From SURF-58 sp041305085 (lineage in GTDB: Archaea > Nanobdellota > Nanobdellia > Woesearchaeales > UBA9642): a DNA stretch of 6,174 nt. Below the pieces are notes generated by a model that was not told the DNA's origin, searched no databases, and was given only the letters and a program-made list of their open reading frames with translations. This document shows, piece after piece, positions 6,032 through 6,174 of the stretch (its first letter is position 1; each line of letters opens with the position of its first letter). The stretch spans positions 1-6,174 of the forward strand of contig JBFYMA010000035.1 of NCBI GenBank assembly GCA_041305085.1. The letters run 5' to 3'. The position numbers were made by a program, and so were the translations under genes.

Positions 6032-6174
6032 ATGAAAAGCATCAAAAGCAGACATAAAAAAGACCAGGCAACAGTTTTTTTGATTTTGGGAATAGTCCTT
6101 TTGATAGTTATAGGACTGGCAATCTTCCTTTTCTCAGTGCTTGAAAAAAGCGTTTCAAAAGAAGAGGAGTACAC
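6032..6174 (+). CDS. Pilin-like single-pass membrane protein, N-terminal 47 residues (3' end outside window)
   Basis: ATG 6032-6034 opens a frame that runs off the right edge after 47 codons plus two bases. The N-terminus is basic (MKSIKSRHKK), followed by DQATVFLILGIVLLIVIGLA and IFLF, a hydrophobic stretch of about 22 residues (14-36), then charged EKSVSKEEEY. A basic segment, then Q-A-T-V-F, then an uninterrupted hydrophobic helix resembles archaeal class III (type IV pilin-like) signal sequences, in which a prepilin peptidase cuts just before Q. Here Asp precedes Gln and Phe replaces the usual Glu at position +5, so it may instead stay as an uncut membrane anchor. I recall N-termini of this type in many DPANN surface proteins. 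The start lacks a ribosome binding site, unlike the other plus-strand genes, and is preceded by an A-rich leader. It is probably co-transcribed with the secreted protein and may be its membrane partner; this is inference. Confidence 0.7.
   Translation, partial: MKSIKSRHKKDQATVFLILGIVLLIVIGLAIFLFSVLEKSVSKEEEY

Noticed and set aside
5848..6174. Open frame on the minus strand encoding a very hydrophobic, membrane-like 108-residue protein
   Set aside because: Its hydrophobicity is the direct result of reading the A/C-rich spacer backwards (T/G-rich codons give Phe, Leu, Val, Cys). It is antisense to the 3' end of the surface-protein gene and to the start of the pilin-like gene.

Overview
The window reads as archaeal DNA. 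Promoter-like sites have the BRE plus TATA form (GATAA followed by TATTTAAA), ribosome binding sites are GGTGA or GGAG, and Ile and Arg codons are often ATA and AGA/AGG. One gene resembles TrmB-type regulators, one small protein has a TFIIB-like zinc ribbon, and the last gene starts with a pilin-like membrane segment. The large secreted, cysteine-paired protein and the Q-A-T-V-F pilin-like N-terminus recall DPANN archaea, Woesearchaeota/Pacearchaeota-like lineages in particular. That placement is inference from recollection, not from a marker gene.

Layout: (1) Positions 1-804, minus strand, hold the N-terminal 268 residues of a winged-helix protein with a degenerate phospholipase-D-like domain, probably a transcription regulator; the gene runs off the left edge. 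(2) Positions 805-987 are a divergent, AT-rich promoter region. It holds a TATA box for each direction, a 17-nt dyad over the plus-strand TATA box, and an almost T-free, A-rich leader with a possible 16-codon leader ORF. (3) Positions 988-1284 and 1299-1808, plus strand, are two closely spaced small genes for zinc-binding proteins of unknown function: a 98-residue protein with a C-terminal zinc ribbon and a 169-residue coiled-coil protein with a CPYC...CPTTH motif. (4) Positions 1809-1897 hold a clear BRE/TATA promoter and a ribosome binding site. (5) Positions 1898-5908, plus strand, encode a 1336-residue exported protein: signal peptide, a run of beta-sandwich-like modules, a helical cysteine-rich centre, a long coiled coil, a tryptophan-rich amphipathic stretch and a C-terminal beta domain. 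(6) Positions 5909-6031 are an A/C-only-like spacer with no promoter or terminator signal. (7) From 6032 to the right edge is the start of a small pilin-like membrane protein.

The two rightmost genes look like one transcription unit making cell-surface components. The two zinc proteins and the regulator appear cytoplasmic. A related sequence (TTTAAA(A)GCTTTTT) lies at the regulator's own promoter and at the promoter of the large surface-protein gene, so the regulator may control both; this is a hypothesis. No RNA genes, CRISPR arrays or insertion sequences were seen.
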